This document shows, one piece after another, positions 52,123 through 61,024 of a stretch of DNA of 64,000 bases (position 1 is its first letter; the number at the start of each line of letters is the position of its first letter). A program made the position numbers and the translations under genes. The stretch comes from VXMO01 sp034422835 (lineage in GTDB: Bacteria > Chloroflexota > Dehalococcoidia > UBA6926): contig DAOUJJ010000015.1 in assembly GCA_034422835.1 (NCBI GenBank), positions 1 to 64,000 of the forward strand. The letters run 5' to 3'. The notes below the pieces were generated by a model. That model worked only from the letters and a program-made list of their open reading frames with translations. It was not told the DNA's origin and made no database searches.

Positions 52123-52149
52123 AAGCCGCGATTTTTAGTCGCCAAAAAG

Positions 52150-52180
52150 AAAGAGGCGGGGCAAGCGCCCCGCCTCTTTT
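52150..52180. terminator. Bidirectional terminator between acnA and fabF
   Basis: Arms AAGAGGCGGGGC (52151-52162) and GCCCCGCCTCTT (52167-52178) form a perfect 12-bp stem with a 4-nt loop. A run of T follows on the plus strand and a run of A precedes it, so it serves both convergent genes. Confidence 0.9.
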
Positions 52181-52199
52181 GCATTGCTATTGTGGGCTG

Positions 52200-53459
52200 C
52201 TAGTCGTACTTGGTGAAGACGACGCAGGCGTTTTGGCCGCCGAAGCCGAAGCTGTTGGAGAGGGCGACGCGAACGTCGGCGTCACGCGCCTCGTTCGGGA
52301 CGTAGTCGAGATCGCAGGCCGGGTCGGGCGTTTGCAGGTTGATGGTGGGGTGGAGCGTGCCGGTCTGGATGGACTTGACGACGGCGATGGCCTCAACGCC
52401 GCCGGCCGCGCCAAGCGCGTGGCCGATCATGGACTTGGTGGAGCTGACAGGAATCTGGTAGGCGCGGTCGCCGAAGACGGCCTTGATGGCGGTGGTTTCC
52501 GCGGCGTCGCCGAGCGGAGTTGATGTCCCGTGTGCGTTGATGTAGCTGACCTCTGAGGGGTCGATTCCGGCGTTGTCGAGCGCCCATCGCATAGTTCGGG
52601 CCGCGCCCGCGCCATCGTCCCGCGGCTGCACAAAATCAAAGGCGTCATTGGACGCTCCGTAGCCCGCGACTTCCGCGTAGATGGTCGCGCCGCGCTCCTG
52701 CGCGTGTGAGAGCGATTCAAGGACGAGAATGCCAGCGGCCTCCGTCGGCACGAAGCCATCACGGTCCGTGTCAAATGGACGTGACGCGCCGTGAGGATCA
52801 TCCTTGCGTTGCGAGAGGGCGCGCATGGCGCAGAAGGCGGCAAGGCCCTGGGCGCAGATGGAGGACTCAGAGCCGCCGGAGATGATGACGTCTGCACGCC
52901 CGGCGCGGATCATGTCCGCTGCGTCGCCGATGGCCTGCGTTCCTGCGGCGCACGCGGTGATGACGGTGTTGTTGTAGCCCACGAGGCCGAGCGCCATGGC
53001 GACGTTTGCGGCGGCCATGTTGGGGAGCATCTTGGACATATAGATGGGGCTGACCTTGCTCCATCCGCGCTCATAGAAGACCTTGCTCTGCTCCTCCGTG
53101 TCCGGGTAGCTGCCGATGCCGTTGCCGAGGAGGACGCCGATACGCTCGACGTCTGCGGTCTCGAGGTCGATACCGGCATCATCGATGGCCTGTCGCGATG
53201 CCGCGACAGCGAGTTGGGAGAAGCGGGCGAGGCGTCGCACCTGCTTGGCGGGCATGTATTCGCTGGCGTCGAAATCGCGGACTTCACCCGCGACGACGCA
53301 GGGGAACTCGGATGCGTCAAAGCTCTCGATATAGTTGATGCCACTCGTTCCTGAAACCAGGCCGTCCCAGTATTCGTCGATCGAGTTGCCGAGCGGGGTC
53401 AGGGCGCCCATGCCCGTTACGACCACTCGCTGATCCGCCGTGCGGTCCTGCGCTGCCAT
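52200..53459 (-). CDS. fabF: Beta-ketoacyl-ACP synthase II
   Basis: A 419-residue condensing enzyme of fatty acid elongation. The catalytic cysteine is Cys170 (ITACAAGTQAIGDA); histidines are His310 (NAHGTSTPLGD) and His347 (KSMIGHALGAAG), with Lys342. The start MAAQDRTADQRVVVTGMGAL places the first strand as usual. It lies 48 nt after folC on the same strand and may be cotranscribed with it. No acyl carrier protein gene is next to it. Confidence 0.95.
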   Translation of the reverse strand: MAAQDRTADQRVVVTGMGALTPLGNSIDEYWDGLVSGTSGINYIESFDASEFPCVVAGEVRDFDASEYMPAKQVRRLARFSQLAVAASRQAIDDAGIDLETADVERIGVLLGNGIGSYPDTEEQSKVFYERGWSKVSPIYMSKMLPNMAAANVAMALGLVGYNNTVITACAAGTQAIGDAADMIRAGRADVIISGGSESSICAQGLAAFCAMRALSQRKDDPHGASRPFDTDRDGFVPTEAAGILVLESLSHAQERGATIYAEVAGYGASNDAFDFVQPRDDGAGAARTMRWALDNAGIDPSEVSYINAHGTSTPLGDAAETTAIKAVFGDRAYQIPVSSTKSMIGHALGAAGGVEAIAVVKSIQTGTLHPTINLQTPDPACDLDYVPNEARDADVRVALSNSFGFGGQNACVVFTKYD

Positions 53460-53507
53460 TTCCTGCTGCTCCTTCCTCTCCGTCTGTTTTCTCCGGATTG
53501 TCGGCTC

Positions 53508-54893
53508 TCAGTAGGCGGATTCGTCCGGCTTGACACCGAGAACGTGCTCACGCGCCTCTGCCACGACGAACAATGAGCCCGTGACCAGTATGAGCGACCC
53601 GGGGCTGCCCTCCAGTTTCGCCCGTTCAATGGCCGCCGCGACCGTGTTCTCCGGCCGCACGGGAACTCCCGCCTCCCATAGTGTATCTGCTATGTCATCC
53701 GGGGACATGGAGCGCGGGCTGCGGGAACTTGTCGCGAAAGCGCCTGTGGCGACCACGCCGATCTCACGCGCAATGCCGCTTACGTCCTTGTCCGATGCCG
53801 CGCCGAGCACCAACTGCACCTCACGCCCCGGAAACGTTTCGCGTATTGTCTCAGCCAGCCGCGTTGCGGAATAGGGGTTGTGCGCGCCGTCCGCCACGAT
53901 CAGGGGCGACTCGCTTAGGATCTCCATCCGGCCGGGCCACGTGACGCCGCTAAATCCGGTGTAGATGTCATCGTAGGGAACGGGGTAGTGAAGGTCGCGC
54001 AGGCACTCCAGCATGGCCATGGCGAGGGAGGCGTTCTCAAGCTGGTGCTCGCCGAGCAAGCTTGTGCGAAGGTTATGCTCAACAGGACGGTCGCCGATTT
54101 GTCCCCACATCGTGAAATCCTGGCCGGACAGGGTGGCCTTTTCAGGCCGCCAAAACATGTCGCGGCGGAGCAGGGTTAGCGGCGCGCCAAGCTCGTCGCT
54201 GCGGTTGATGATGACGTCAGCGGCGTCGGATTCCTGCGGGGCGGAAACAACAGGCACGCCGGGCTTGATGATGCCCGCTTTTTCGGAGGCGATTTCGCGG
54301 ATGGTGGACCCAAGAAACGCCTCGTGGTCGAGGCTGATGGACGTGATGCCGGTGACGGCGGGTTCGACGACGTTTGTAGAATCAAGGCGTCCGCCAAGTC
54401 CGACCTCGATAACCTGCATCTCGACGTTCTGCGCTCGGAAGGCAACGAACGCCATCGCCGTCAGCGCCTCGAAGGTGGTGATAGTACCGAAAGAGGCGTC
54501 GGCATTTACTGCGTCTACGGCGGGTTTGACTGCGCGGGCGGCGTCGATGAAATCCTGCTCAGAACAGGGGTATCCATTGATGGCGATGCGCTCCCGGATG
54601 GTGTGGAGATGGGGGGAGGTGAACAACCCAGTTTGGTAGCCCGAGGTGGTGAGGGCCGCCGCGAGCAGGGCGCACGTGCTGCCCTTGCCCTTTGTGCCCG
54701 CGACGTGGAGCGTGACGGGGCCGATGTGGGGGTTATCGAGGCGGCGCAGGAGCTCATGAACGCGATCCAGGTTCCAGCGGCGGGTGGCGATGGGGGCAGA
54801 GGGTCCGTCCGTATCCGTGGGGTCTGAGGGCGCGACGGGGAGCTCAAAGTTGGTCATGCCGAGCAGCCACGCGACAGCTTCCGAGTAATTCAT
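53508..54893 (-). CDS. folC: Folylpolyglutamate synthase / dihydrofolate synthase
   Basis: A 461-residue Mur-ligase-fold enzyme that adds glutamate to folates. The P-loop is GTKGKGST (66-73), followed by LFTSPHLHTIRERI, EVGLGGRLDSTNVVEP and ISLDHEAFLGSTIREIASEKAGI, all family motifs. VADGAHNPYSATRLA marks the C-terminal domain. An insertion of about 15 residues near the start (PSDPTDTDGPSAPIAT) is low in complexity. It is divergent from alaS, with a family-A repeat between the two. Confidence 0.94.
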   Translation of the reverse strand: MNYSEAVAWLLGMTNFELPVAPSDPTDTDGPSAPIATRRWNLDRVHELLRRLDNPHIGPVTLHVAGTKGKGSTCALLAAALTTSGYQTGLFTSPHLHTIRERIAINGYPCSEQDFIDAARAVKPAVDAVNADASFGTITTFEALTAMAFVAFRAQNVEMQVIEVGLGGRLDSTNVVEPAVTGITSISLDHEAFLGSTIREIASEKAGIIKPGVPVVSAPQESDAADVIINRSDELGAPLTLLRRDMFWRPEKATLSGQDFTMWGQIGDRPVEHNLRTSLLGEHQLENASLAMAMLECLRDLHYPVPYDDIYTGFSGVTWPGRMEILSESPLIVADGAHNPYSATRLAETIRETFPGREVQLVLGAASDKDVSGIAREIGVVATGAFATSSRSPRSMSPDDIADTLWEAGVPVRPENTVAAAIERAKLEGSPGSLILVTGSLFVVAEAREHVLGVKPDESAY

Positions 54894-54915
54894 GGACTGA
54901 GTATAGGGGTGTTCA

Positions 54916-54941
54916 CCCTTCGACAGGCTCAGGGCGAACGG
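54916..54941. repeat. Dispersed repeat, family A
   Basis: CCCTTCGACAGGCTCAGGGC then GAACGG, in the divergent folC/alaS promoter region. Confidence 0.75.
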
Positions 54942-55005
54942 AGGGAGCGGAATGCTCGGCTACAATAGGATGCGTACACACACGTTTGGAGTATTGCCTG
55001 CTGCT

Positions 55006-57708
55006 ATGACGTCTGAAATGCCACAGTATCGAACCGGCCCGGAGCTGCGAGAACTGTTCCTGAGCTTCTTTGAGTCCAAGGGGCACAGTCGCATACCGTC
55101 GTCGTCGCTTGTCCCGCAGGACGACCCGACGCTGCTGTTTACGACGGCCGGCATGGTGCAGTTCAAGCCGTATTTCCTAGGACAGTCGGAGCCACCGAAT
55201 GTTCGCCTGACGACGGTGCAGAAGTCGTTCCGGACTACGGACATCGGCGAGGTTGGGGACACGACGCACCTGACGTTCTTCGAGATGCTGGGTAATTTCT
55301 CGTTCGGAGACTACTTCAAGCAGGGAGCGATTGAACATGCATGGGAACTCTGCACGCAGCATCTTGGACTCAGCGCGGACCGGCTGTGGGCAACGGTCTA
55401 CACGGATGATGATGAGGCGGCGGCGCTGTGGGAGCAGACAGGGGTTCCGGCTGAGCGGATTCGACGGTTCGGGGCGTCCGATAACTGGTGGGGCCCTGCG
55501 GGCAACAGCGGACCGTGCGGGCCGTGCTCCGAGATCCACTATGACCTGACTCCGGGTGAGCCGTTGGATGATGGCTCCTGCGGAGAAGACTCTTGCGGCC
55601 CGAACTGCGAGTGCGGCCGGTTTGTTGAGATCTGGAATCTCGTGTTCATGGAGTTCGACCAGGCTGAGGACGGCACGCGGACGCCGCTTGAACAGAAGAA
55701 CATCGACACGGGCATGGGGCTGGAACGGCTCGCGGCGATTATCCAGCGGGCCGACAATATCTACTCAACAGACCTCTTTCAGCCTCTAATCGCATCTGCG
55801 GCGGCCATCGCGGACACTGAATACGGCACGGATGCGGCCACGGATCGGGCGCTGCGCGTGATGGCGGAACATGCGCGGTCCGGCGCGTTCCTGATCATGG
55901 ACGGCGTGACGCCGGGAAACGAGGGACGCGGGTACGTGCTGCGGCGGATGCTGCGGCGGGGGATTCGTTTCGCGCAGGGCCTTGGCGTGAATGAGCCGTT
56001 TCTGGGTCGGATTATCACGGAGGCGGTAGTTCCACTGATGGCGCCTGCGTATCCGGCACTGAATGATGCTCTGGACCACATCGTGCAGACGGTGACGCGG
56101 GAGGAGGAGCAGTTCCAACGAACTCTCTCCGTGGGGACGGCGCTCCTTGATGAGGTGATGGCGCGGATGGAGGCGGACGGTGAGTCTGTTGTGCCGGGCG
56201 ACGCGCTTTTCCGACTGTATGACACCTACGGCTTCCCGGTGGAGCTCGCGGAAGAGATTGCCCTTGACCGAGGTGTGAGCGCTGATCGCGACGGCTTTCA
56301 GCAAGAGATGGAGGCGCAACGGGAGCGGGGCAGGGCGGCTACATCATTCGGGGGCGGAGATGAAGGCTCAGAGGCGTATCGGCTGCTTTCGAGCCTGACG
56401 ACGCAGTTCACCGGCTATGAGGTTGCGCGGGATGAGAGCAATGTCACCGGCCTGATCGTTGGCGGTGGGGTGACGGAGTCGGCCTCCCAGCAGCAGCAGG
56501 TGGAGATCGTGACGGCGCGGACGCCGTTCTACGCAGAGGGCGGCGGGCAGGTGGGCGACGTTGGCATCATTCGTGGGCCGGCCGGGCTTGCGCGGATTAC
56601 GGATACGCAGCGGCCTGTTGGAGAGCGGCCTGATTTTGTTGTTCATATCGGCGTGGTTGAGGAGGGGATGCTGAGCGTTGGGGACACGGTGACGCTTGAG
56701 GTTGATCCCGCCGCGCGTGGACAGGCGACCCGCCATCACACTGCGACGCATCTTCTGCACGCGGCGCTGCGCTCCACGCTGGGCGGACATGTGCGGCAGG
56801 CGGGGTCGTATGTCTCGCCGGACCATCTGCGATTCGATTTCTCGCATACGGCATCGCTGAATGAGCATGAGATTGCCGCGATCACGCACGCGGTGAACGC
56901 GCGTGTGATTCGCAACATTGCTGTGGAGTCGCAGGTGCAGCCGATACAGGATGCGCTGGCGTCCGGCGCGCTCGCGTTCTTTGGCGACCGTTATGGCAGT
57001 GAGGTGCGTACTGTTTCCATTGACGGTGAGGATGACGGCGTGCCGTTCAGCCACGAGCTGTGCGGCGGCACGCACGTTCACGCGACGGGCGAGGTGGGAT
57101 TTATCTACGTCGTTGCCGAGAGTTCCATCGGCGCAGGGATGAGGCGTGTGGAGGCTGTCGCGGGTTCCAACGCAGATCAACTCCTGCGTGACCGCATGTC
57201 CGTGCTCGAGCGTCTGTCACGGCAGTTGACGGTTCCGGTGGATGAAATCGAGACACGGATCGCGGACCAGATGGCGGAGTCGGAACGGCTGCGACGGCGC
57301 GCAGAGGAACTGGAGCGGGAACGAGCACGATCGCAGATACAGACGCTGTTGCCTCAGGCAGTGCAGGTGGGTGAACCGCCGGTTACGCTGCTGTCCGCTC
57401 GGGTGCAGGACATCGCGTCCGCCGACCTGCTTCGCGATGTTGCGGACAGGACACGCGCCGCGCTTGGGTCAGGGATCGTTGTGCTTGGGGCGGACATTGA
57501 AGGCAGGCCCTCGCTTGTGTGCGCGATCAGCGCGGACATCGTTGAGCGGGGCGGCTCCTATGATGCCGGGCGTATTGTGAAAGAGACGGCGGCGATTGTT
57601 GGCGGCGGCGGCGGCGGCCGCAAGGACTTTGCGAGCGCGGGCGGGCGTGACGCCTCCAAACTGGATGAGGCGCTTGCGGCGGTGGCGGGGATAGTGACAG
57701 CGGGGTAG
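55006..57708 (+). CDS. alaS: Alanine-tRNA ligase
   Basis: A 900-residue class II aminoacyl-tRNA synthetase. The aminoacylation domain starts at ELRELFLSFFESKGHSRIPS and contains RTTDIGEVGDTTHLTFFEML; the editing domain holds HHTATHLLHAAL and CGGTHVHATGEVG, the zinc-binding HxxxH and CxxxH. A cysteine-rich insert (GSCGEDSCGPNCECGRF) before EIWNLVFMEF is seen in some bacterial AlaS proteins. The C-terminal oligomerisation domain has a Gly-rich segment (GGGGGGRKDFASAGG). The frame opens at 54952, but MTSEMPQYRTG (ATG 55006) is the likelier start. Confidence 0.95.
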   Translation: MTSEMPQYRTGPELRELFLSFFESKGHSRIPSSSLVPQDDPTLLFTTAGMVQFKPYFLGQSEPPNVRLTTVQKSFRTTDIGEVGDTTHLTFFEMLGNFSFGDYFKQGAIEHAWELCTQHLGLSADRLWATVYTDDDEAAALWEQTGVPAERIRRFGASDNWWGPAGNSGPCGPCSEIHYDLTPGEPLDDGSCGEDSCGPNCECGRFVEIWNLVFMEFDQAEDGTRTPLEQKNIDTGMGLERLAAIIQRADNIYSTDLFQPLIASAAAIADTEYGTDAATDRALRVMAEHARSGAFLIMDGVTPGNEGRGYVLRRMLRRGIRFAQGLGVNEPFLGRIITEAVVPLMAPAYPALNDALDHIVQTVTREEEQFQRTLSVGTALLDEVMARMEADGESVVPGDALFRLYDTYGFPVELAEEIALDRGVSADRDGFQQEMEAQRERGRAATSFGGGDEGSEAYRLLSSLTTQFTGYEVARDESNVTGLIVGGGVTESASQQQQVEIVTARTPFYAEGGGQVGDVGIIRGPAGLARITDTQRPVGERPDFVVHIGVVEEGMLSVGDTVTLEVDPAARGQATRHHTATHLLHAALRSTLGGHVRQAGSYVSPDHLRFDFSHTASLNEHEIAAITHAVNARVIRNIAVESQVQPIQDALASGALAFFGDRYGSEVRTVSIDGEDDGVPFSHELCGGTHVHATGEVGFIYVVAESSIGAGMRRVEAVAGSNADQLLRDRMSVLERLSRQLTVPVDEIETRIADQMAESERLRRRAEELERERARSQIQTLLPQAVQVGEPPVTLLSARVQDIASADLLRDVADRTRAALGSGIVVLGADIEGRPSLVCAISADIVERGGSYDAGRIVKETAAIVGGGGGGRKDFASAGGRDASKLDEALAAVAGIVTAG

Positions 57709-57713
57709 TAGGG

Positions 57714-58133
57714 TTACACGGAATAGAGTGGAACGGCGAACGGATCAACGACCCGCACGCCCAGTCGCTCAAAGTCGCGGACATTGCGCGTGACTATCGT
57801 CAGGGAATTGACGATACCGACGGCTGCAATCAGGGCATCCTTCAGCAGTTTGTCTGACTGCCCGTGCATGAGCCGCGCCCACTCGCGAAAAGCGGCGGCG
57901 TCCGCAGGAATGACGCCGAAGGATACCAGCACTTCCTCCAGCCATCTTTCTATCTCGTCCGCCTTGAGTGGATCATTCTCTCGCTTGGCTTCAATCCCGG
58001 CCTGGATTTCGCCTATCGTTACTGCGGAAACGTGCAAGCTACCGGCCGGAACTCGTTCCAACCAGCGAACCACGGCCGCATTCGGCTTCATGCGGCGCAA
58101 TTCCGAAACGACGTTGGTGTCGAGAAGAAACAC
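57714..58133 (-). CDS. vapC: VapC-type PIN toxin
   Basis: A 139-residue PIN-domain protein. LLDTNVVSELRRMKPNAAVV holds the first acidic site, SAVTIGEIQAGIE the second, and LLKDALIAAVGIVNSLTIVTRN with VRDFERLGVRVVDPF the rest. This is the FitB-like VapC group. It lies 8 nt after a Phd/YefM-type antitoxin gene. Confidence 0.88.
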   Translation of the reverse strand: MFLLDTNVVSELRRMKPNAAVVRWLERVPAGSLHVSAVTIGEIQAGIEAKRENDPLKADEIERWLEEVLVSFGVIPADAAAFREWARLMHGQSDKLLKDALIAAVGIVNSLTIVTRNVRDFERLGVRVVDPFAVPLYSV

Positions 58134-58141
58134 GTAACAGA

Positions 58142-58426
58142 CTAATCAAAAGATGGAGGCTGAAGGCGGAAGAAACCGGAGTTGGACGGCACGAGATCAT
58201 CCGTCCGCGCCTCCGGTGCAAGGAGGAGATCCTTCAGAGTCCGCCTGTTGGCCCGCTCATACTCAAGCCACTGCTGATAGGGGATAACCACCACGGCTTC
58301 CACGCCCCGCTTCGTTACGATCTGCGGGCCGTTCTCCAGCGTGTTGTCCAGCAACGTGCTGAAGCGGGCCTTGGCCTCTTGCACCTGCCAGGTATTCGGC
58401 TTGTCATCTGTGGGGTAGAACGTCAT
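58142..58426 (-). CDS. Phd/YefM-type antitoxin
   Basis: A 94-residue protein. WQVQEAKARFSTLLDNTLEN followed by GPQIVTKRGVEAVVVIPYQQ and WLEYERANRRTLKDLLLAPE matches the Phd/YefM antitoxin fold, which binds DNA at its N-terminus and the PIN toxin with its C-terminal helix. The first eight residues (MTFYPTDD) may be dispensable. It is the first gene of the pair. Confidence 0.87.
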   Translation of the reverse strand: MTFYPTDDKPNTWQVQEAKARFSTLLDNTLENGPQIVTKRGVEAVVVIPYQQWLEYERANRRTLKDLLLAPEARTDDLVPSNSGFFRLQPPSFD

Positions 58427-58507
58427 GCACCCCCCTTTCTTTGATTGGGAACTGACTAGTCACCAGACTAGTCATGTATGGGCGAGATGTCAAGTGTTTA
58501 GTAGGGC

Positions 58508-59305
58508 CTAATAGGTGATGGCGGTTGTGGAGCCGCCGTCGACAGCGATGGTCTGGCCAGTGATGGCAGCACCGGCAGGCGATGCGAGCAACAGGGCAAG
58601 GGCCGCGATGTCCTCCGGGTGAATCATCCTGCCAACGGGAATGGCGGATGCCATGCGAGCTTCGGCCTCTTCGAACGTGCCGCCGTTGCGTTCCATTTCA
58701 GCTTCAACCCGAGGGCGGTTCCTCTCCGTGAGGACAGCGCCGGGGTGGATGACGTTGACTGTGATGCCGTGCGGACCAAGCTCAGTGGCCATGTTCTTGC
58801 AGAGGGCTGCAAGGGCGGAGTTGCGGACACTCGCGCTGGCAGAGCCGATCTGGCGAGACGAAGCGCCACCGACACCGATGATCCGCCCGTAGCCGGATGA
58901 CTTCATGTGAGGAACAACGGCCTGCGCGAGCCGCAGGATGCCGAGCACCTTGACGTCAATGGCGTTTCCCAGAGATGTAACGTCCAACTCGGAGGGCGTG
59001 CCGGGGAGCGCCCCAACAACGTCCACGGCGGAACTGATGACGGCATCGATTCGGCCGGTTGTGTCGAGGATAGATTTGATGGCAGATGCAACGGATTCCG
59101 CGTCCGTGACGTCCATCTCCGCGACGCGGACATCCACGCCTGAGCGTGACGCAATTTCCGCTTTGGTTTGCTCCAGCCGTTCGCGTCCCCGCGCGGAAAT
59201 CGTCACATCCGCGCCTTCGCGCGCAAACTGCTCAGCGACTATCGAGCCGATGCCGCCGCTACCGCCGGTGACGAGGATGCTGCGTCCGGCGAGATCAAGA
59301 TTCAT
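58508..59305 (-). CDS. SDR-family oxidoreductase
   Basis: A 265-residue classical short-chain dehydrogenase. The dinucleotide motif is VTGGSGGIGSIVAEQFAREG. The catalytic region differs from standard: the Tyr-x-x-x-Lys position reads SASVRNSALAALCKN, so the usual Tyr appears to be replaced by Ser/Val while the Lys is near ALCKN. A Ser is present in GVGGASSRQ. The C-terminal GAAITGQTIAVDGGSTT is typical. The substrate is unknown. If the Tyr is truly absent, activity is doubtful. Confidence 0.85.
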   Translation of the reverse strand: MNLDLAGRSILVTGGSGGIGSIVAEQFAREGADVTISARGRERLEQTKAEIASRSGVDVRVAEMDVTDAESVASAIKSILDTTGRIDAVISSAVDVVGALPGTPSELDVTSLGNAIDVKVLGILRLAQAVVPHMKSSGYGRIIGVGGASSRQIGSASASVRNSALAALCKNMATELGPHGITVNVIHPGAVLTERNRPRVEAEMERNGGTFEEAEARMASAIPVGRMIHPEDIAALALLLASPAGAAITGQTIAVDGGSTTAITY

Positions 59306-59374
59306 GGGCGTATCTCCAATTCCGTGATTATATGCAGATGGCCGCTGCCACTCTGCGCTGTCTAGCTGCCTAAT

Positions 59375-59581
59375 CTATATTGGCCAAATTGGCCACAAGG
59401 CGATCCCCAGGATGATGATTATCAGGGGAGTCATCACCATAGCCCAGATCACCATGCTTCCCAGGGCGAAACCCACACCGAACCGGAATCCCGTTCCAAT
59501 TGAGAGGTCCACCCTTGGACTCACGACGGGGTCTTGAGGGTCCGGTTGGGCCGGGCCACCTGATCCTTCTTGGCTGGTCAC
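59375..59581 (-). CDS. Small membrane protein, unknown
   Basis: A 68-residue protein with a polar proline-rich N-terminus and one or two hydrophobic helices (FGVGFALGSMVIWAMVMTPL then IIIILGIALWPIWPI). No family is recognised. It lies between two SDR-type genes on the same strand, 69 nt from one and 38 nt from the other. Confidence 0.55.
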   Translation of the reverse strand: MTSQEGSGGPAQPDPQDPVVSPRVDLSIGTGFRFGVGFALGSMVIWAMVMTPLIIIILGIALWPIWPI

Positions 59582-59619
59582 GCCGAAGTCCTCATTCGCA
59601 AGGACCGAGTCAAGAGCGG

Positions 59620-60303
59620 CTAGTCTCGCTTGAGATTGTCGAAGATGTTGGTCAAGTCCGCAGGGGCGGGGCCGTCGCCCTCGATGACCTCGAATGTCAC
59701 CTCACGGACGACATGCTCTGCCGCATCGCAGATGGCGATGCAGACATCGGCGACGGTCTCGCGGCTGATGGATCCATGGATGTTGTCGCCCTGACCTATT
59801 TCAAGCGACTTCGCGCCGCCCGCATCGTCAGAGAGACCGCCGGGGCGGACGATGGCGTACGAAAGGCCGCTGCCACGAAGGTAGTTCTCACCAAACATCT
59901 TCCAGCGAAGGACGTTCTTGAATCGCGCGTTCAGGTCATGGTCGCTTTGCGTGACTCCAATGGAGGACACAAGGACGAATTGGCGAATGTGGCCGTGCTC
60001 TGCAGCGGCGTTCACGAGTGTGTGGACGCCCTGATAGTCGACCCTCTCCGGCTCGCCGTCCGGAAACTTCGCGCCGACGGTTGAAATGACGTAATGTGCT
60101 CCCTCCGCTGCCTCGAATGCGGCGGCGTGGTCGGCAATATCGCCAACGAAGATGCCGAGATTGTCCGGCGTTCCGAAGATTTCCCGAAGTTTGCGCCCGT
60201 TCCTGACGAATGCGCGCACGTTCTCACCACGTTCAAGCAGCTTGCGCGTGACGTGCATACCGACGCCGGATGCGGCGCCTGCGACCATGTAGGTGTCTGG
60301 CAT
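59620..60303 (-). CDS. NAD(P)-binding atypical SDR protein
   Basis: A 227-residue protein of the NAD(P)H-binding/NmrA-like SDR group. VAGAASGVGMHVTRKLLERG is the dinucleotide-binding turn, GDIADHAAAFEAAEGAHYVI follows the third strand, and FVLVSSIGVT with LSYAIVRPGGLSDDAGG are family motifs. Members bind NADP and act as reductases, epimerases or sensors; no reaction can be assigned. It is separated from ruvX by repeat-rich DNA. Confidence 0.82.
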   Translation of the reverse strand: MPDTYMVAGAASGVGMHVTRKLLERGENVRAFVRNGRKLREIFGTPDNLGIFVGDIADHAAAFEAAEGAHYVISTVGAKFPDGEPERVDYQGVHTLVNAAAEHGHIRQFVLVSSIGVTQSDHDLNARFKNVLRWKMFGENYLRGSGLSYAIVRPGGLSDDAGGAKSLEIGQGDNIHGSISRETVADVCIAICDAAEHVVREVTFEVIEGDGPAPADLTNIFDNLKRD

Positions 60304-60362
60304 AATTCCCCCTTTCTTCGAGCTTAGCGAGTCGGGGGGATGTATGGCAATTGGCGGGGCGG

Positions 60363-60388
60363 CCCTTCGACGGGCTCAGGGTGACCGG
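60363..60388. repeat. Dispersed repeat, family A
   Basis: CCCTTCGACGGGCTCAGGGT then GACCGG. Confidence 0.7.
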
Positions 60389-60424
60389 GAGGTGCACAGA
60401 CTCAGAGTGAACGGAAGTGGGCAA

Positions 60425-60450
60425 CCCTTCGACAAGCTCAGGGCGAGCGG
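60425..60450. repeat. Dispersed repeat, family A
   Basis: CCCTTCGACAAGCTCAGGGC then GAGCGG. Two shorter remnants (CTCAGAGTGAACGG, CTCAGGGTGAACAGG) flank it at 60400-60475. Confidence 0.7.
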
Positions 60451-60492
60451 AGGCGCGGGCTCAGGGTGAACAGGGTGGGCTATCCTTGAGGC

Positions 60493-60936
60493 ATGAGCGG
60501 ACGAATCATTGCGCTGGACCTTGGCAAGGCCAGGAGCGGCGTCGCCGTGTCTGACCCGACGCAGACCATTGCCCAACCGCTGGACCTCTTGCCCGGGGCG
60601 GACGAGCCGACCTTCGTTGAACGGCTTGGGGGCGTTGTTGCGGAGTACGAGGCAGAGCGAGTGATTGTCGGTATTCCGCGAACGATGGATGGCCGCATGG
60701 GGGAGATGGCGCAGTGGGCGGAGGGGATCCGTCGCGCCTGTGAACGCGGGCTGTCCGTGCCGGTTGAGGGCAGGGATGAGCGGCTGTCCACTGTGTCTGC
60801 CGAACGGGTGATGCGGGACGCAGGCAGGCGCAAGGGCGGTTTCTCAAGCCCGTCGGATTCGGTTGCCGCCGCCGTCGTTCTCCAGGCGTATCTTGATGAG
60901 CAGAGACTGCGGGGCGGCGGTACGAGGGCTGGCTAG
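60493..60936 (+). CDS. ruvX: RuvX (YqgF) putative Holliday-junction resolvase
   Basis: A 147-residue RNase H-fold protein with IIALDLGKARSGVAVSDPTQ, VIVGIPRTMDGRMGEMA and GRDERLSTVSAERVM, the three conserved acidic stretches of the YqgF/RuvX family. Family members act in 16S rRNA maturation and possibly junction resolution. It is the first gene of a run with aroE, aroC and aroKB. Confidence 0.92.
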   Translation: MSGRIIALDLGKARSGVAVSDPTQTIAQPLDLLPGADEPTFVERLGGVVAEYEAERVIVGIPRTMDGRMGEMAQWAEGIRRACERGLSVPVEGRDERLSTVSAERVMRDAGRRKGGFSSPSDSVAAAVVLQAYLDEQRLRGGGTRAG

Positions 60937-60947
60937 CAAATACGATT

Positions 60948-60973
60948 CAGATTCCCGCCTTCGCGGGAATGAC
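60948..60973. repeat. Dispersed palindromic repeat, family B
   Basis: CAGATTCCCGCCTTCGCGGG then AATGAC, between ruvX and aroE. Two shorter AATGAC-ended remnants follow to 61012. Confidence 0.75.
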
Positions 60974-61024
60974 GAATTGGAGTAGTAATGACAAGCGGCC
61001 GGTGGGAATGACGAGGCGGGAGCT

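Noticed and set aside
427..60973. Dispersed palindromes considered as CRISPR repeats or transposon ends
   Set aside because: They occur singly at distant sites, not in arrays, and no transposase lies between pairs.
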